From NCBI RefSeq assembly GCF_030348945.1, contig NZ_JAUCEN010000002.1, positions 2,418,001 through 2,482,000 of the forward strand: DNA of 64,000 bases. Reading direction: 5' to 3'. Source of the DNA: Peribacillus sp. ACCC06369. Its GTDB lineage: Bacteria; Bacillota; Bacilli; Bacillales; DSM-1321. Below, one piece after another: positions 17,370 to 26,420 of the stretch. Each line of letters begins with the position of its first letter. The first letter of the stretch is position 1. The notes below the pieces were generated by a model. It made no database searches, had not been told where the DNA came from, and saw only the letters and a list, made by a program, of their open reading frames with translations. The position numbers and the translations under genes are program-made.

Positions 17370-18096
17370 TAATATAAAGGGTTTGGGATTTATGAAGCTC
17401 CCCTTTGGACTATATCCCTTAAAAGGGACAAATTAAAAAGGGGTACTCTATAAGAATATGGATCATGGTATTTGAACTGGAGTCTTTTCTTTAATTTCCA
17501 TTGGTTTCTCTCAAATAATAATCGTATCTAAATGGTCTGCCTTTGTTTTATTTCATTAAGTTCTTACGTGACTTATGATCCATTACATCTTTAAGATGAC
17601 AACATAATTACAATTTGAATTATCCTAATCTTCTTTTTTGAGACATTGATTCTGTTACCTTTAGTTTTTTTAAAAGAGGAGGATGTAATGGAAGCCAATG
17701 GAGAAATAGAAAATGACATTAGGGTGAAATTGTTATACTAAGCGTCTTTCCATTTACACAATGTGTAAAAAAATAGAATTACCTAATAGATGACATATTA
17801 ATTTATCAGTCAACATATTTGAGGTATGGGAACATATTGGCATAGTAAAAAACTTTGGAGTAAATGGTATTCTCTAAGTTTATATTAAGTTAAAAAAAAT
17901 TAAAAGCCTGTGCGCAATTTTAGAAGGGGAATATTGAATCTTCGAAATAATAAGAAATATTTTAAGTGATTTAAACAAGATTTTGAAAATGGAAAGTAAG
18001 TTTATAGATTATTATGCTAGTAATGGAAGGTGAAATCACAATTAAAACAATCCATATTATTAATGTAATACTTTTTTTTCATTTATTATTTATCAT
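17370..18096. other. Gap between benE and coxG with a 17-codon frame
   Basis: No full gene. A 17-codon frame at 17688-17741 (MEANGEIENDIRVKLLY) has a strong ribosome binding site (AGAGGAGGATGTA), so it may be a leader peptide or the start of a lost gene. TTGGCATAGTAAAAAAC at 17837-17853 superficially resembles a -24/-12 promoter but lacks the -12 GC. Confidence 0.35.
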
Positions 18097-18112
18097 TTGA
18101 AACCGCTTTCTT
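18097..18112 (+). promoter_or_regulatory. Catabolite repression (cre) site upstream of coxG
   Basis: TTGAAACCGCTTTCTT fits the CcpA-binding consensus WTGNAANCGNWNNCWW at every fixed position. It lies 34 bases before the coxG start, a position suited to blocking transcription of the coxG-ligase-crotonase operon when preferred sugars are present. Confidence 0.6.
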
Positions 18113-18146
18113 GAAAACGTTGTTAAAGATAGGATAGGAGGAGTTT

Positions 18147-18605
18147 ATGATGGAAGGTAAAGGGAGTTTGAATTTGCCAGCAGGAATTGAACAGTCTTGG
18201 GATGTGTTATTAGATTCAGAGGTGCTTAAGAGATGCATCATGGGGTGCAAAAAATTGGAATTAGTTGAAGAAAATAAATATGAAGCTGATATATCAATGG
18301 GTGTTGCATCAGTGAAAGGTGATTACTCTACAACAATTGAATTAGCGAATATTAATAAACCGATATCTTATCAAATGATCGTTAAAGGTGAGGGAGGACC
18401 TGGAAGCATAGAAGCCGTCGCAGATATTACTCTTGAATCAGTAGATGAAAACAACACTGTTCTCTCTTACAGCTTTGAAGCAGAAGTAGGAGGAAAAGTT
18501 GCGATGGTCGGTCAGCGAATGCTAGGAGGCGTATCTAAACTGGTTATTAAAGACTTCTTCAAAAAATTTGGGAAAGAATTAAAAAAGGCTGAAGTTACCA
18601 ATTAA
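18147..18605 (+). CDS. CoxG-like SRPBCC protein
   Basis: The 152-residue protein follows GGATAGGAGGAGTTT. It is an SRPBCC/CoxG-family protein: MMEGKGSLNLPAGIEQSWDVL is the usual opening, with PGSIEAVADITLESVDENN and VGQRMLGGVSKLVIKDFFKK later. CoxG proteins accompany aerobic molybdenum hydroxylases and are thought to help membrane attachment or assembly. Here it heads a three-gene operon with an acyl-CoA ligase (41-base gap) and a crotonase-like enzyme. A decayed second copy precedes ligase 2 at 32.07 kb. Confidence 0.88.
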   Translation: MMEGKGSLNLPAGIEQSWDVLLDSEVLKRCIMGCKKLELVEENKYEADISMGVASVKGDYSTTIELANINKPISYQMIVKGEGGPGSIEAVADITLESVDENNTVLSYSFEAEVGGKVAMVGQRMLGGVSKLVIKDFFKKFGKELKKAEVTN

Positions 18606-18646
18606 ATAAGTAATGAACCATCAAGGGGAGAAAGGAGAGATTTTTT

Positions 18647-20215
18647 ATGAATTTAGGTACATTATTGGATTTTGCGGTGGAACGCTATCCAAATCAAATT
18701 GCTCTCGTTCAAGGCCTGAAATCTTATACTTATGCCCAATTACAAAAGGAAGTAGAAAAAGTTGCTGCCTCTCTGCAGCGTTTAGGCATTCAAAAACAGG
18801 ACCGTGTTGTTGTCATCTTAAAGAACAGACAGGAAAATGTTATGGTTTACTGGGCAATACAACAGATTGGTGCAATCTATACTCCAATAAACCACCGCTT
18901 ATCCGCCAAAGAGGTCGAGTATTGTGTAAACGATTCTGATGCGAAGGCCATCATCTTTGAATCAACCAGTCAAAGTGCTGTGTCAGGTGCGAACTTTCTC
19001 GAAAGACCAATCTTGATTGGTGTTGAAAATGATAATGGTGTGGATATTTCTTATCAGGAATTAGTAGACAGAAGCCCAGGAAGCTATCAAAGGCCAATTC
19101 TAGATGAGAATGATATATCGATAATGCTATACACATCCGGTACAACAGGACGTCCAAAGGGAGTACCACGAACACATAGGAATGAATATGCCTCGGCTAT
19201 GGCACATATCGTCCAAAACCAGTACCAGTTGTGGGAAAGTACATTAGGAGTAATGCCGCTTTATCATACAATGGGTGTTCGTTCGTTGCTCTCTATGACT
19301 TTTTTAAATGGAAAGTTTGCTCTTTTATCAAACTTAGACTTTGATGCTGGAGAGGCGCTTGAAATTGTAGAAAGAGAAAAAATTTCATCCCTTTATTTAG
19401 TTCCGACGCTTTATCATGATATGTTATCATACCCGGATTTTGGCAGGTATAACCTTACCAAGCTTGAAAAAATCGGGTATGCTGGTGCCGCAATGACCAC
19501 TACATTAGTAAATCAATGTGTGGAGTTACTTAAACCAAAACTGTTTGTAAATCATTACGGTAGTACGGAGGTATATACGTTTACGATCTGCCCTGATGTA
19601 CATGAAAAGCCAGGCAGTGCAGGTAAACCGGGGATTCATCAAAATATTCGCCTGGTAAAAGCAGATCCAGACGGTCATTCTACTCCTGATGATATTGTTG
19701 GGAGAGAAGAAGTCGGCGAAATTATTGCAAATCTGAAGTCCGTTGAAGCCTTTAAAGGGTATTGGAATCGCCCGGAGGCGACGGATAAAACTATTCGAGA
19801 TGGCTGGTATTTTACAGGAGATATTGGCTTTATTGATAAAGACGGTGACTTATTCGTTGTTGGCCGGGTTGACGATATGATTATCTCTGGGGGAGAAAAC
19901 ATTCATCCATTAGAAGTCGAGGATTGTCTGACTCAACATCCAAAAGTTAGGGAAGCTACCGTAATTGGGAAGCTTGATGAGCGCTGGGGACAGATTGTTA
20001 CCGCTTATATTGTTGCTAAAGACGAATCTGTTACAGAGCAAGAACTGGATGAATTTTGCAAGAATCTACCCAGTTTATCAAATTTCAAAAGGCCTCGTAA
20101 GTATACGTTTGTAAAAGAGATTCCAAAAAGTCCTGTAGGGAAAATTCTTCGCCGTAAATTGCGCGAGGGTGATATTGATGCACCGCACAATGAAAGTGAA
20201 GCTATCAGCCAATAA
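18647..20215 (+). CDS. Aromatic/furoic acid-CoA ligase 1 (AMP-forming)
   Basis: The 522-residue protein belongs to the ANL superfamily. The ATP loop YTSGTTGRPKGVPRTH is near residue 163, the A4-type PLYHTMG near 207, YGSTEVY in the middle, GWYFTGDIG, and the hinge region IISGGENIHP. The catalytic Lys is in PKSPVGKILRRKL near the end. It activates a carboxylic acid with ATP and CoA. In the hmf-type pathway this step is 2-furoate to 2-furoyl-CoA; benzoate-like acids are the alternative. It is 31 bases from the crotonase gene. A paralog lies at 32.4 kb. Confidence 0.88.
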   Translation: MNLGTLLDFAVERYPNQIALVQGLKSYTYAQLQKEVEKVAASLQRLGIQKQDRVVVILKNRQENVMVYWAIQQIGAIYTPINHRLSAKEVEYCVNDSDAKAIIFESTSQSAVSGANFLERPILIGVENDNGVDISYQELVDRSPGSYQRPILDENDISIMLYTSGTTGRPKGVPRTHRNEYASAMAHIVQNQYQLWESTLGVMPLYHTMGVRSLLSMTFLNGKFALLSNLDFDAGEALEIVEREKISSLYLVPTLYHDMLSYPDFGRYNLTKLEKIGYAGAAMTTTLVNQCVELLKPKLFVNHYGSTEVYTFTICPDVHEKPGSAGKPGIHQNIRLVKADPDGHSTPDDIVGREEVGEIIANLKSVEAFKGYWNRPEATDKTIRDGWYFTGDIGFIDKDGDLFVVGRVDDMIISGGENIHPLEVEDCLTQHPKVREATVIGKLDERWGQIVTAYIVAKDESVTEQELDEFCKNLPSLSNFKRPRKYTFVKEIPKSPVGKILRRKLREGDIDAPHNESEAISQ

Positions 20216-20223
20216 AAATTTTA

Positions 20224-21019
20224 AAATAGAAAAGGGGAAATAACAAATGACTATAACAGAGCAAACGTATGACCATATTCGGGTAGAGAAAAATGCAGAA
20301 AAACAAACGGCAACAATCGTGTTCGATCGTCCAGAGAAAATGAATTATATCAGTATGCTCGGCAGAGAACAGCTGACAGAGATTTTTGATGGTTTGAATC
20401 AAGATGATGAAGTGCGTGTCATTATCCTCAAAGGAGCAGGAGATGTATGCTTCAGTGCAGGAGGAAGCATCCCAGAATTTATGGCGACCCATCAAGAAAA
20501 ACTTTCCCATTTAGCCGAAAACGTGGCTGCTCCTGAACGCTCTCCAAAACCTGTCATCGCTCAGCTGCAGGGATATACGTTCGGTGTAGGCCTAGAACTT
20601 GCGATGGCCTGTGATTTCAGGATTGCACGGGAAGATACCCTGCTTGCCCTTCCAGAAATGAACCTAGGAATGATTCCTGGGAGTGGAGGTACACAGAGAA
20701 TTGCAAAGATTGTGGGCTTAACAAGAGCAAAGGACATGATCATGCGTGCCAGAAAAATTCCTGCAAATGAAGCGTATCAATGGGGTCTATTAACACAAGT
20801 AGTGTCCAAAGGGGACCTTCAACAAACAGTGGATTCGTTAGTTGAGGAGCTTGTTCAATTTTCTCCGCTTGCTCAGCGTGTTGCAAAAGAAGTGTTGAAC
20901 GCTTCTGAAGAAAGTCCGCTGGGAGTCGGATTGAAAATGGAAGGGAAAGCCTACGGCCTCCTTCGCACAACAGAAGACTTTAAAGAAGGCGTAGATGCGT
21001 TCGTAGAAAAGAGAAAACC
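20224..21019 (+). repeat. 796-bp near-identical direct repeat, left copy
   Basis: From AAATAGAAAAGGGG, 23 bases before the crotonase start, to ten codons before its end, this sequence matches 40461-41256 with only about half a dozen base changes. Both copies have the same orientation and lie 20.2 kb apart. Confidence 0.9.
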
Positions 21020-21038
21020 AGTTTTTACAGGGAAGTAA
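20247..21038 (+). CDS. Enoyl-CoA hydratase/isomerase-family protein 1 (HmfE-like candidate)
   Basis: The 263-residue crotonase-fold protein follows AAAGGGGAAATAACAA. It has the CoA-binding region SAGGSIPEFMA, the oxyanion-hole segment and LALPEMNLGMIPGSGGTQR, where the hydratase catalytic Glu occurs. In the furoyl-CoA pathway an HmfE-type crotonase opens the lactone formed by the molybdenum hydroxylase, giving 2-oxoglutaryl-CoA. That role is inferred from context; simple hydratase activity is possible. It is the last gene of the coxG-ligase operon, and a strong terminator follows. It is almost identical to the copy at 40.5 kb. Confidence 0.85.
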   Translation: MTITEQTYDHIRVEKNAEKQTATIVFDRPEKMNYISMLGREQLTEIFDGLNQDDEVRVIILKGAGDVCFSAGGSIPEFMATHQEKLSHLAENVAAPERSPKPVIAQLQGYTFGVGLELAMACDFRIAREDTLLALPEMNLGMIPGSGGTQRIAKIVGLTRAKDMIMRARKIPANEAYQWGLLTQVVSKGDLQQTVDSLVEELVQFSPLAQRVAKEVLNASEESPLGVGLKMEGKAYGLLRTTEDFKEGVDAFVEKRKPVFTGK

Positions 21039-21039
21039 T

Positions 21040-21083
21040 AAAATGAGAATCACCGGCAGCCTCTGCCGGTGATTCTCATTTTA
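21040..21083 (+). terminator. Strong Rho-independent terminator
   Basis: TGAGAATCACCGGCAG pairs with CTGCCGGTGATTCTCA across CCT, with flanking A and T runs. It ends the coxG-ligase-crotonase operon. Confidence 0.95.
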
Positions 21084-21155
21084 GATCAAGAAAAGCGCTT
21101 TAAATCATGTTTGATTCAGGGAAGTTAATAGAACGATATGGGAAGGATTGAAGGT

Positions 21156-22412
21156 ATGCAGCTAAAAAAGAGTTCTGAAAACAAGAAAGGTTTATTAAGT
21201 CATTTAAATGTAAGAACGGTTAGTGCAGGAACGCTGGCAGCAATTTTTGGCTGTAGTGGTCCGTCGCTAATTATAATAAACGGAGCATCAAATGGTGAAT
21301 TAACTCAAACACAAATGATTTCTTGGTTATTTGCGATTTATTTTTTTGGTGGGATATTAGGAATACTCATCTCCTTAAGAAATAAGCAGCCGATTGCTGG
21401 CGCTTATTCAATTCCAGGTGCTGTACTTGTTGTAGGTTCACTGTCAAACTATTCTTTAAATGAAGCTGCTGGTGCTTATTTGGCAGCAGGCCTCATTGTC
21501 TTTATGTTAGGGATAGCAGGGGTTATTGGTAAAGTTATGCACTGGATTCCGGTTCCAATTGTTATGTCGATGGTCGTTGGAACAATGATTAGTTTTGGGA
21601 CTGAGATGATTGCATCCCTCGAAAAAGCACCAATCATTGCAGGTTCATCCATCCTCGTGTATCTTCTCTCATTCCGTTATATAAAAAAATTTCCACCTAT
21701 TTTAATATCATTTGCTGTTGCTATCATTTTATCGGTTTGGATGGGAGAATTCCAAGTGAAAGATGTGAGTTCCGTTTTTGTCGTTCCTCAACTAGTGACT
21801 CCATCATTCAATATTGATGCGATTATTTCAATGGGCACCCCTCTTGCACTTTTAGTAATTGGTGCTGAAAACGCCCAGGCTACAGGTGTGTTAAACACCC
21901 AAGGATATAAACCACCGGTTAATGAGATGACGATTTTAAGCGGAATTGGCGGGGTTATTACGTCTTTTTTTGGAGGTCATAATGCGAATATTGCGGGGTC
22001 AATGACTGCAATCTGCGCATCAAAAGAAGCTGGTCAAATGGAAGGAAGATATGCAGCAGTAGTTGTATGTGGTGTGTTATTTTCTACCTTTGGATTGTTT
22101 GCAGGTACAGTCATGCCTTTTGTAGCTGCAATGCCGAAAGTATTAATCAGTACTGTTGCAGGACTGGCTATGATGGGAGTGCTTTTAAGTTCATTACAAG
22201 AAGCGTTTTCTAAACCCCAATTCCAAGTTGGTTCATTTTTTGCCCTTATCATTGCGATGTCAGGAGTCCATTTTTATGATATAAGCTCTTCATTCTGGGC
22301 GATATTGGGTGGTGTTGCTGTTTCTCTAATTATTGAAAAGCCTGATTTTAAAACCATCATTGTTCAACAAAGTAAAAATAGTACAGATTCTAACGTTTCT
22401 CAAGGAGTTTGA
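21156..22412 (+). CDS. BenE-family aromatic acid transporter 2
   Basis: A second BenE-type permease of about 418 residues with about 12 hydrophobic helices. Family segments are GCSGPSLIIINGASNGEL, AYSIPGAVLVVGSLS, LVIGAENAQATGVLNTQGYK and FFGGHNANIAGSMTAI. ATG 21156 is preferred because GGAAGGATTGAAGG lies before it; ATG 21138 in the same frame is possible. It is a diverged paralog of the permease at 16.1 kb and is transcribed alone between two terminators. Two different permeases suggest more than one imported acid. Confidence 0.88.
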   Translation: MQLKKSSENKKGLLSHLNVRTVSAGTLAAIFGCSGPSLIIINGASNGELTQTQMISWLFAIYFFGGILGILISLRNKQPIAGAYSIPGAVLVVGSLSNYSLNEAAGAYLAAGLIVFMLGIAGVIGKVMHWIPVPIVMSMVVGTMISFGTEMIASLEKAPIIAGSSILVYLLSFRYIKKFPPILISFAVAIILSVWMGEFQVKDVSSVFVVPQLVTPSFNIDAIISMGTPLALLVIGAENAQATGVLNTQGYKPPVNEMTILSGIGGVITSFFGGHNANIAGSMTAICASKEAGQMEGRYAAVVVCGVLFSTFGLFAGTVMPFVAAMPKVLISTVAGLAMMGVLLSSLQEAFSKPQFQVGSFFALIIAMSGVHFYDISSSFWAILGGVAVSLIIEKPDFKTIIVQQSKNSTDSNVSQGV

Positions 22413-22439
22413 AATAAATAATAAACATTCATCTCTAAT

Positions 22440-22470
22440 AAAAGCCCTCTCGATTAAGAGAAGGGCTTTT
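22440..22470 (+). terminator. Rho-independent terminator after benE 2
   Basis: AAAAGCCCTTCTC-type arms (AAAAGCCC...GGGCTTTT) with an inner TCTC/GAGA pairing form a stem followed by T residues. Confidence 0.9.
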
Positions 22471-22652
22471 ACATTAAACAATCACAGTTGGATATCCTTT
22501 TTACTTCAATTTTGAAAGGTACCGAATCGGAATTAGTACTATATATTACGCAGTTCACAAGGTGTGACAGTAAAATGAATGCCACTCAGATCGGTGTCGA
22601 CGTTTCAGAGGAAGAGCAAAATTTTTTTTGTTTATTTGAAATTTGCCATCCA

Positions 22653-22793
22653 GTAAGGTTCGAGCCTTACCCTAGTCTTCAAGAAAAGCGGAACTGCAGG
22701 CGTTCCAGTTGTAACGTCATTCGTTCCAGTTGGATGGTTAATGGGTAGGAAAGAGTGAATTTTAAACAGTTTATTAATGGCATGAAACTTGCA
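22653..22793 (+). promoter_or_regulatory. Sigma-54 promoter with upstream activator sites for the ubiX operon
   Basis: TGGCATGAAACTTGCA (22778-22793) matches the -24/-12 consensus TGGCAY-N5-TTGCW exactly. Upstream, CGTTCCAGTTG occurs at 22701-22711 and 22722-22732, 21 bases apart (two DNA turns), with an inverted GCGGAACTG at 22688-22696. A further near-palindrome (GTAAGG...CCTTAC) lies at 22653-22670. This is the architecture of a sigma-54 promoter with enhancer sites; the activators at 41.7 and 43.7 kb are the obvious candidates to bind. Confidence 0.82.
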
Positions 22794-22923
22794 AATATAA
22801 GAGATGAATATTGAAAGTTGAAGGGGGGAACTTTGAAAAGCGTGCAGTGAACAAAAGTGGATGGATTACCCGCTACAAAGTGCATGATCAAAAAAGTTTT
22901 TTTCAAATATAGGAGGGAACAGA

Positions 22924-23511
22924 GTGAAAAAAATTGTTATAGGTATATCAGGGGCAAGTGGATCCATATACGGTATTAGATGTCTTGAGACATTAAACAA
23001 ACTTCAAATTGAAAGTCATGTAATTATTAGTTCCTCTGCTGAAAAAACCATCGAATATGAAACAGAATACTCGGTGGAACAAGTAAAATCACTGTGCAGT
23101 TATGTATATGACTCATATGATATAGGTGCAAGCATCTCAAGTGGTTCCTTTCATGTTGACGGGATGATCATTGCTCCATGTTCTATTAAAACTCTATCAT
23201 CTATCGCAAACAGTTTTAATGATAATTTAATCACTAGAGCTGCTGATGTAACTTTGAAGGAACAAAGGAAGTTGGTTCTAATGGTCCGTGAAACACCATT
23301 GCATTTAGGGCATTTGCGGCTAATGCAATCAGCTGCAGAGAATGGTGCGGTAATCCTCCCTCCTGTTCCTAGTTTTTATCATAAGCCAACATCATTAGAT
23401 GATATTGTTAATCAAAGTGTAGGTAAGGCGTTAGATCAGTTTGGTATTGATGCTCGACTGTTTGAACGGTGGTCGGGACTCAATAAAGATGAAATAATAA
23501 CCAATCTATAA
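22924..23511 (+). CDS. ubiX: UbiX-like flavin prenyltransferase
   Basis: The 195-residue protein follows ATAGGAGGGAACAGAGTG (GTG start at 22924). It has the UbiX signature GISGASGSIYG at the N-terminus, APCSIKTLSSIANSFNDNLI in the middle and RETPLHLGHLRLM towards the C-terminus. UbiX attaches a dimethylallyl group to FMN to make prenylated FMN, the cofactor of UbiD decarboxylases. It is the first gene of a sigma-54-controlled operon that ends with ubiD, so the pair is a cofactor maker and its client. Confidence 0.94.
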   Translation: MKKIVIGISGASGSIYGIRCLETLNKLQIESHVIISSSAEKTIEYETEYSVEQVKSLCSYVYDSYDIGASISSGSFHVDGMIIAPCSIKTLSSIANSFNDNLITRAADVTLKEQRKLVLMVRETPLHLGHLRLMQSAAENGAVILPPVPSFYHKPTSLDDIVNQSVGKALDQFGIDARLFERWSGLNKDEIITNL

Positions 23512-23592
23512 TCATTATTTTTTGGGTATTAAAAAACTATTTTCCGGTTTAACATGACTCAGAACATAATATGAAAAAATGGAGGTCCTCTA

Positions 23593-24927
23593 ATGTCTAA
23601 TGTAGTCGCTCATTCTGAACAAGAAAATGTAACCGTTAACAGACGTCAGGTTGTCTCTGCAATGACAGCATCACTATTAGGGTGGTCTTTTGATCTTTAT
23701 GATCTTTTTCTTCTACTTTTTGTGGCTCCCACAATTAGTGTACTATTTTTCCCTACAACCAGCCCTACGCTTTCTTTAGCTGCTGTTTATGCTTCTTTTG
23801 GGGTAACGCTTTTGATGCGGCCTCTTGGGTCGGCAATATTTGGATCCTATGCAGATAAAAACGGGCGAAAGAAAGCAATGATTGTTTCTGTGGTAGGGGT
23901 TGGAGTTAGTACAGCTGCCTTTGGTCTTTTGCCTACTGTCCCACAAATTGGTGTGACGGCTGCAATCCTTTTTTTAATTCTACGATTAGTTCAAGGGGTC
24001 TTTGTCGGCGGTGTCGTGGCATCTACACATACAATTGGAACAGAATCTGCGTCGCCTAAATGGCGCGGATTGATGTCTGGTCTTATAGGTGGGGGAGGAG
24101 CCGGGTTAGGAGCATTATTCGCTTCACTAACGTTTACCATCGTTTCTGCTTTTTTTCCTGGTGAAGCGTTTAATGATTGGGGTTGGCGAGTCATGTTCTT
24201 TACAGGGATTTTAGGTGCAGTAGCTGGTCTACTTGTATTTAGAACACTTAACGAGTCTCCGCTTTGGGCACAATTACGTAAAGAAAATGAAGAAAAAGGG
24301 CAAGAGGATGTAATACCGCAGTCTCCTATTAAGACCCTATTTACAAAATATTTCCGAGTTATAGCTGTGAATCTAATGATTGTTATTGGTGGTGGTTCAG
24401 GTTATTACCTTACAGCTGGTTTTATTCCCACATTTCTAAAAGTAGTTAACAATGTATCTTCAGAAGTTTTATCAGGTGTTCTCATTGTCTCAAGTATTGT
24501 CACGATAATTTCGGCTTTACTGTTCGGACAACTTAGTGAAATTATTGGAAGAAAAAAGACCTTTTTAGTTATTGGATGTTTAAATATCGTCGGACTTCCA
24601 TATTTTTATCTAGCATTAGCCGATTCTGTTACAACGACTTCGATTTATTTGAATACGATGGGTCTGGTGTTTTTAGGAAATGCTGCTTATGCACCTGTGT
24701 TAATTTTTCTTAATGAACGCTTTCCTACATCAATACGGTCTACGGGTACAGGACTGTCATGGAATATGGGATTTGCAATTGGCGGTATGATGCCAACTTT
24801 CGTAACATTAGCAAGCGGTTCGATTGAAAATATACCGTACACACTTATGTATTTTGTGATTGTAATTTTTCTTGTCTACATTATTGGAAGCCTCATCGTT
24901 CCAGAAACAAAAGGCAATCTCAAATAG
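23593..24927 (+). CDS. MFS transporter, metabolite:H+ symporter type
   Basis: The 444-residue protein has 12 predicted membrane helices. The loop 2-3 motif is GSYADKNGRKKAM, and WSFDLYDLFLLLF in helix 1 resembles the aromatic acid and sialic acid/metabolite:H+ symporter families. It follows GGAGGTCCTCTA. It lies between ubiX and an aldehyde dehydrogenase gene, so it is likely an importer for the acid or aldehyde handled by this operon. The hmf cluster of proteobacteria also includes an MFS carrier. Confidence 0.88.
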   Translation: MSNVVAHSEQENVTVNRRQVVSAMTASLLGWSFDLYDLFLLLFVAPTISVLFFPTTSPTLSLAAVYASFGVTLLMRPLGSAIFGSYADKNGRKKAMIVSVVGVGVSTAAFGLLPTVPQIGVTAAILFLILRLVQGVFVGGVVASTHTIGTESASPKWRGLMSGLIGGGGAGLGALFASLTFTIVSAFFPGEAFNDWGWRVMFFTGILGAVAGLLVFRTLNESPLWAQLRKENEEKGQEDVIPQSPIKTLFTKYFRVIAVNLMIVIGGGSGYYLTAGFIPTFLKVVNNVSSEVLSGVLIVSSIVTIISALLFGQLSEIIGRKKTFLVIGCLNIVGLPYFYLALADSVTTTSIYLNTMGLVFLGNAAYAPVLIFLNERFPTSIRSTGTGLSWNMGFAIGGMMPTFVTLASGSIENIPYTLMYFVIVIFLVYIIGSLIVPETKGNLK

Positions 24928-24945
24928 AAACGGGGGGGGTAAATA

Positions 24946-26403
24946 GTGATTACAAAATTAGAGATTACTAGAAATTATATTAATGGCGATTGGCAAGAAG
25001 CCAAAACTGGGGAAACGATGACATCCGTAAATCCTGCTACAGGTGAGATCGTTGGAGAGTCACAGAAATCGGGATTAGAAGATATTAAATTGGCAATTAA
25101 ATTGGCGAAGGCAGCATTTCATACATCCGACTGGCGTTCAAATTCTTCGCGACGTTCTGATGCTTTAATGCAATGGGCTTATAAATTGAAGGAAAATAGA
25201 GAAGAAATTGCTAGAATTTTAACCACAGAGAACGGAAAGCCGATAAAGGAGTCTCGTATAGAATTGGACGCCTGTATTGATACGTTAAAATATTTTGCAG
25301 GTATGGCTCGGAGTATATTCGGTAGGTCGATAAATCTTTCCTCCACGTCATATGGCATCATTGACAAAGAGCCGATTGGAGTAGTAGGGATTATTTCACC
25401 TTGGAACTGGCCGGCTATGCTAATGATTCGAGAGGTTGCTCCAGCCCTTGCTGCAGGAAACGCAGTGGTTTTAAAACCGGCAAGTCGGACACCACTTATC
25501 AGCACTGCCATTGTCAAATTAATCGAGGAAAATAGCGATTTTCCACCAGGAATTGTGAATATCGTGTCTGGTCCGGGAAAGGTTATTGGAGATGAAATGA
25601 CTACAAATCCCGATGTTAATGCCATCAGCTTTACAGGTGACACGACTACTGGCAAAAACTTAATGAAAAAAGCAGCAGAAAAGGTGAAGAAACTTGCTCT
25701 TGAACTGGGGGGGAAATCTCCTAATATAATATTTCCTGATGCAAACCTTAACAAAGCAATTCAAGCCGTTGCAAAATCAGCCTTTATTACTGCCGGCCAA
25801 ATGTGTTTTGCTGGATCAAGAGTGATTGTTCATGAGTCGATTCATGAAGAAGTGGTGGAAGGATTGCGTAAACAGGCTGAAAAATTGAAAGTTGGTAACG
25901 GGTTAATTGAAACAACCGATATGGGACCTGTCATCTCGGAAGAACAGCTTAATAAAATTTTGGAATATTGCGAGATTGGAAGACAAGATGCAAAACTTAT
26001 TACGGGTGGTAATAGGTTGACCGGTGGAGATTACGATAAAGGGTATTATATTGAGCCAACCATTTTTGATCAGGTGCCAATTGAATCAAGAATAGCACAA
26101 GAAGAGATTTTTGGGCCCGTGCTGGCCATACAAGTTTTTAGGGACGAGAAAGAAGCGATCTCACTTGCTAATGGAACAATTTTCGGTTTAGCTGCTGGCG
26201 TTTGGACAAAGGATGTCAACAGAGCTGTGAGAATTGCGAAAAAGGTGGAGGCCGGAACGGTTTGGATTAATACCTATAACAAAAATTACCCACAGGCAGA
26301 ATTTGGGGGTTATAAAGAGAGCGGAATTGGGCGTACAAGGGGAATTGAAGGATTAATGGAATATACCGAAACAAAACATATTAATATTGAAATAGAAGAA
26401 TAG
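24946..26403 (+). CDS. NAD(P)-dependent aldehyde dehydrogenase
   Basis: The 485-residue protein starts at GTG 24946 (behind a G-run). ALDH features in order: NYINGDW, ISPWNWPAMLMIREVAPALAAG, LELGGKSPNII with the general-base Glu, and GQMCFAGSRV with the nucleophilic Cys. The C-terminus ends GYKESGIGRTRG. It oxidises an aldehyde to its acid. Next to a partner alcohol dehydrogenase and the UbiD pair, the likely job is oxidation of furfural, HMF or a related aromatic aldehyde. It is 18 bases after the MFS gene. Confidence 0.9.
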   Translation: MITKLEITRNYINGDWQEAKTGETMTSVNPATGEIVGESQKSGLEDIKLAIKLAKAAFHTSDWRSNSSRRSDALMQWAYKLKENREEIARILTTENGKPIKESRIELDACIDTLKYFAGMARSIFGRSINLSSTSYGIIDKEPIGVVGIISPWNWPAMLMIREVAPALAAGNAVVLKPASRTPLISTAIVKLIEENSDFPPGIVNIVSGPGKVIGDEMTTNPDVNAISFTGDTTTGKNLMKKAAEKVKKLALELGGKSPNIIFPDANLNKAIQAVAKSAFITAGQMCFAGSRVIVHESIHEEVVEGLRKQAEKLKVGNGLIETTDMGPVISEEQLNKILEYCEIGRQDAKLITGGNRLTGGDYDKGYYIEPTIFDQVPIESRIAQEEIFGPVLAIQVFRDEKEAISLANGTIFGLAAGVWTKDVNRAVRIAKKVEAGTVWINTYNKNYPQAEFGGYKESGIGRTRGIEGLMEYTETKHINIEIEE

Positions 26404-26420
26404 GGGGGAATCTATCTATT

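Noticed and set aside
17837..17853. TTGGCATAGTAAAAAAC as a third sigma-54 promoter before coxG
   Set aside because: The -24 GG is present but the -12 GC is AC, and the spacing gives no TTGC element.
18613..18939. 108-codon frame overlapping the ligase 1 start
   Set aside because: It is out of frame with the ligase, whose start region and motifs are clear.
21088..21104. AGAAAAGCGCTTTAAAT as a cre site before benE 2
   Set aside because: The core AAGCGCTT is symmetrical, but the conserved TG at the left and C at the right are absent.
22488..22748. 86-codon frame upstream of ubiX
   Set aside because: It overlaps the activator-site region, has no family resemblance and an implausible composition; the repeats there are better read as control DNA.
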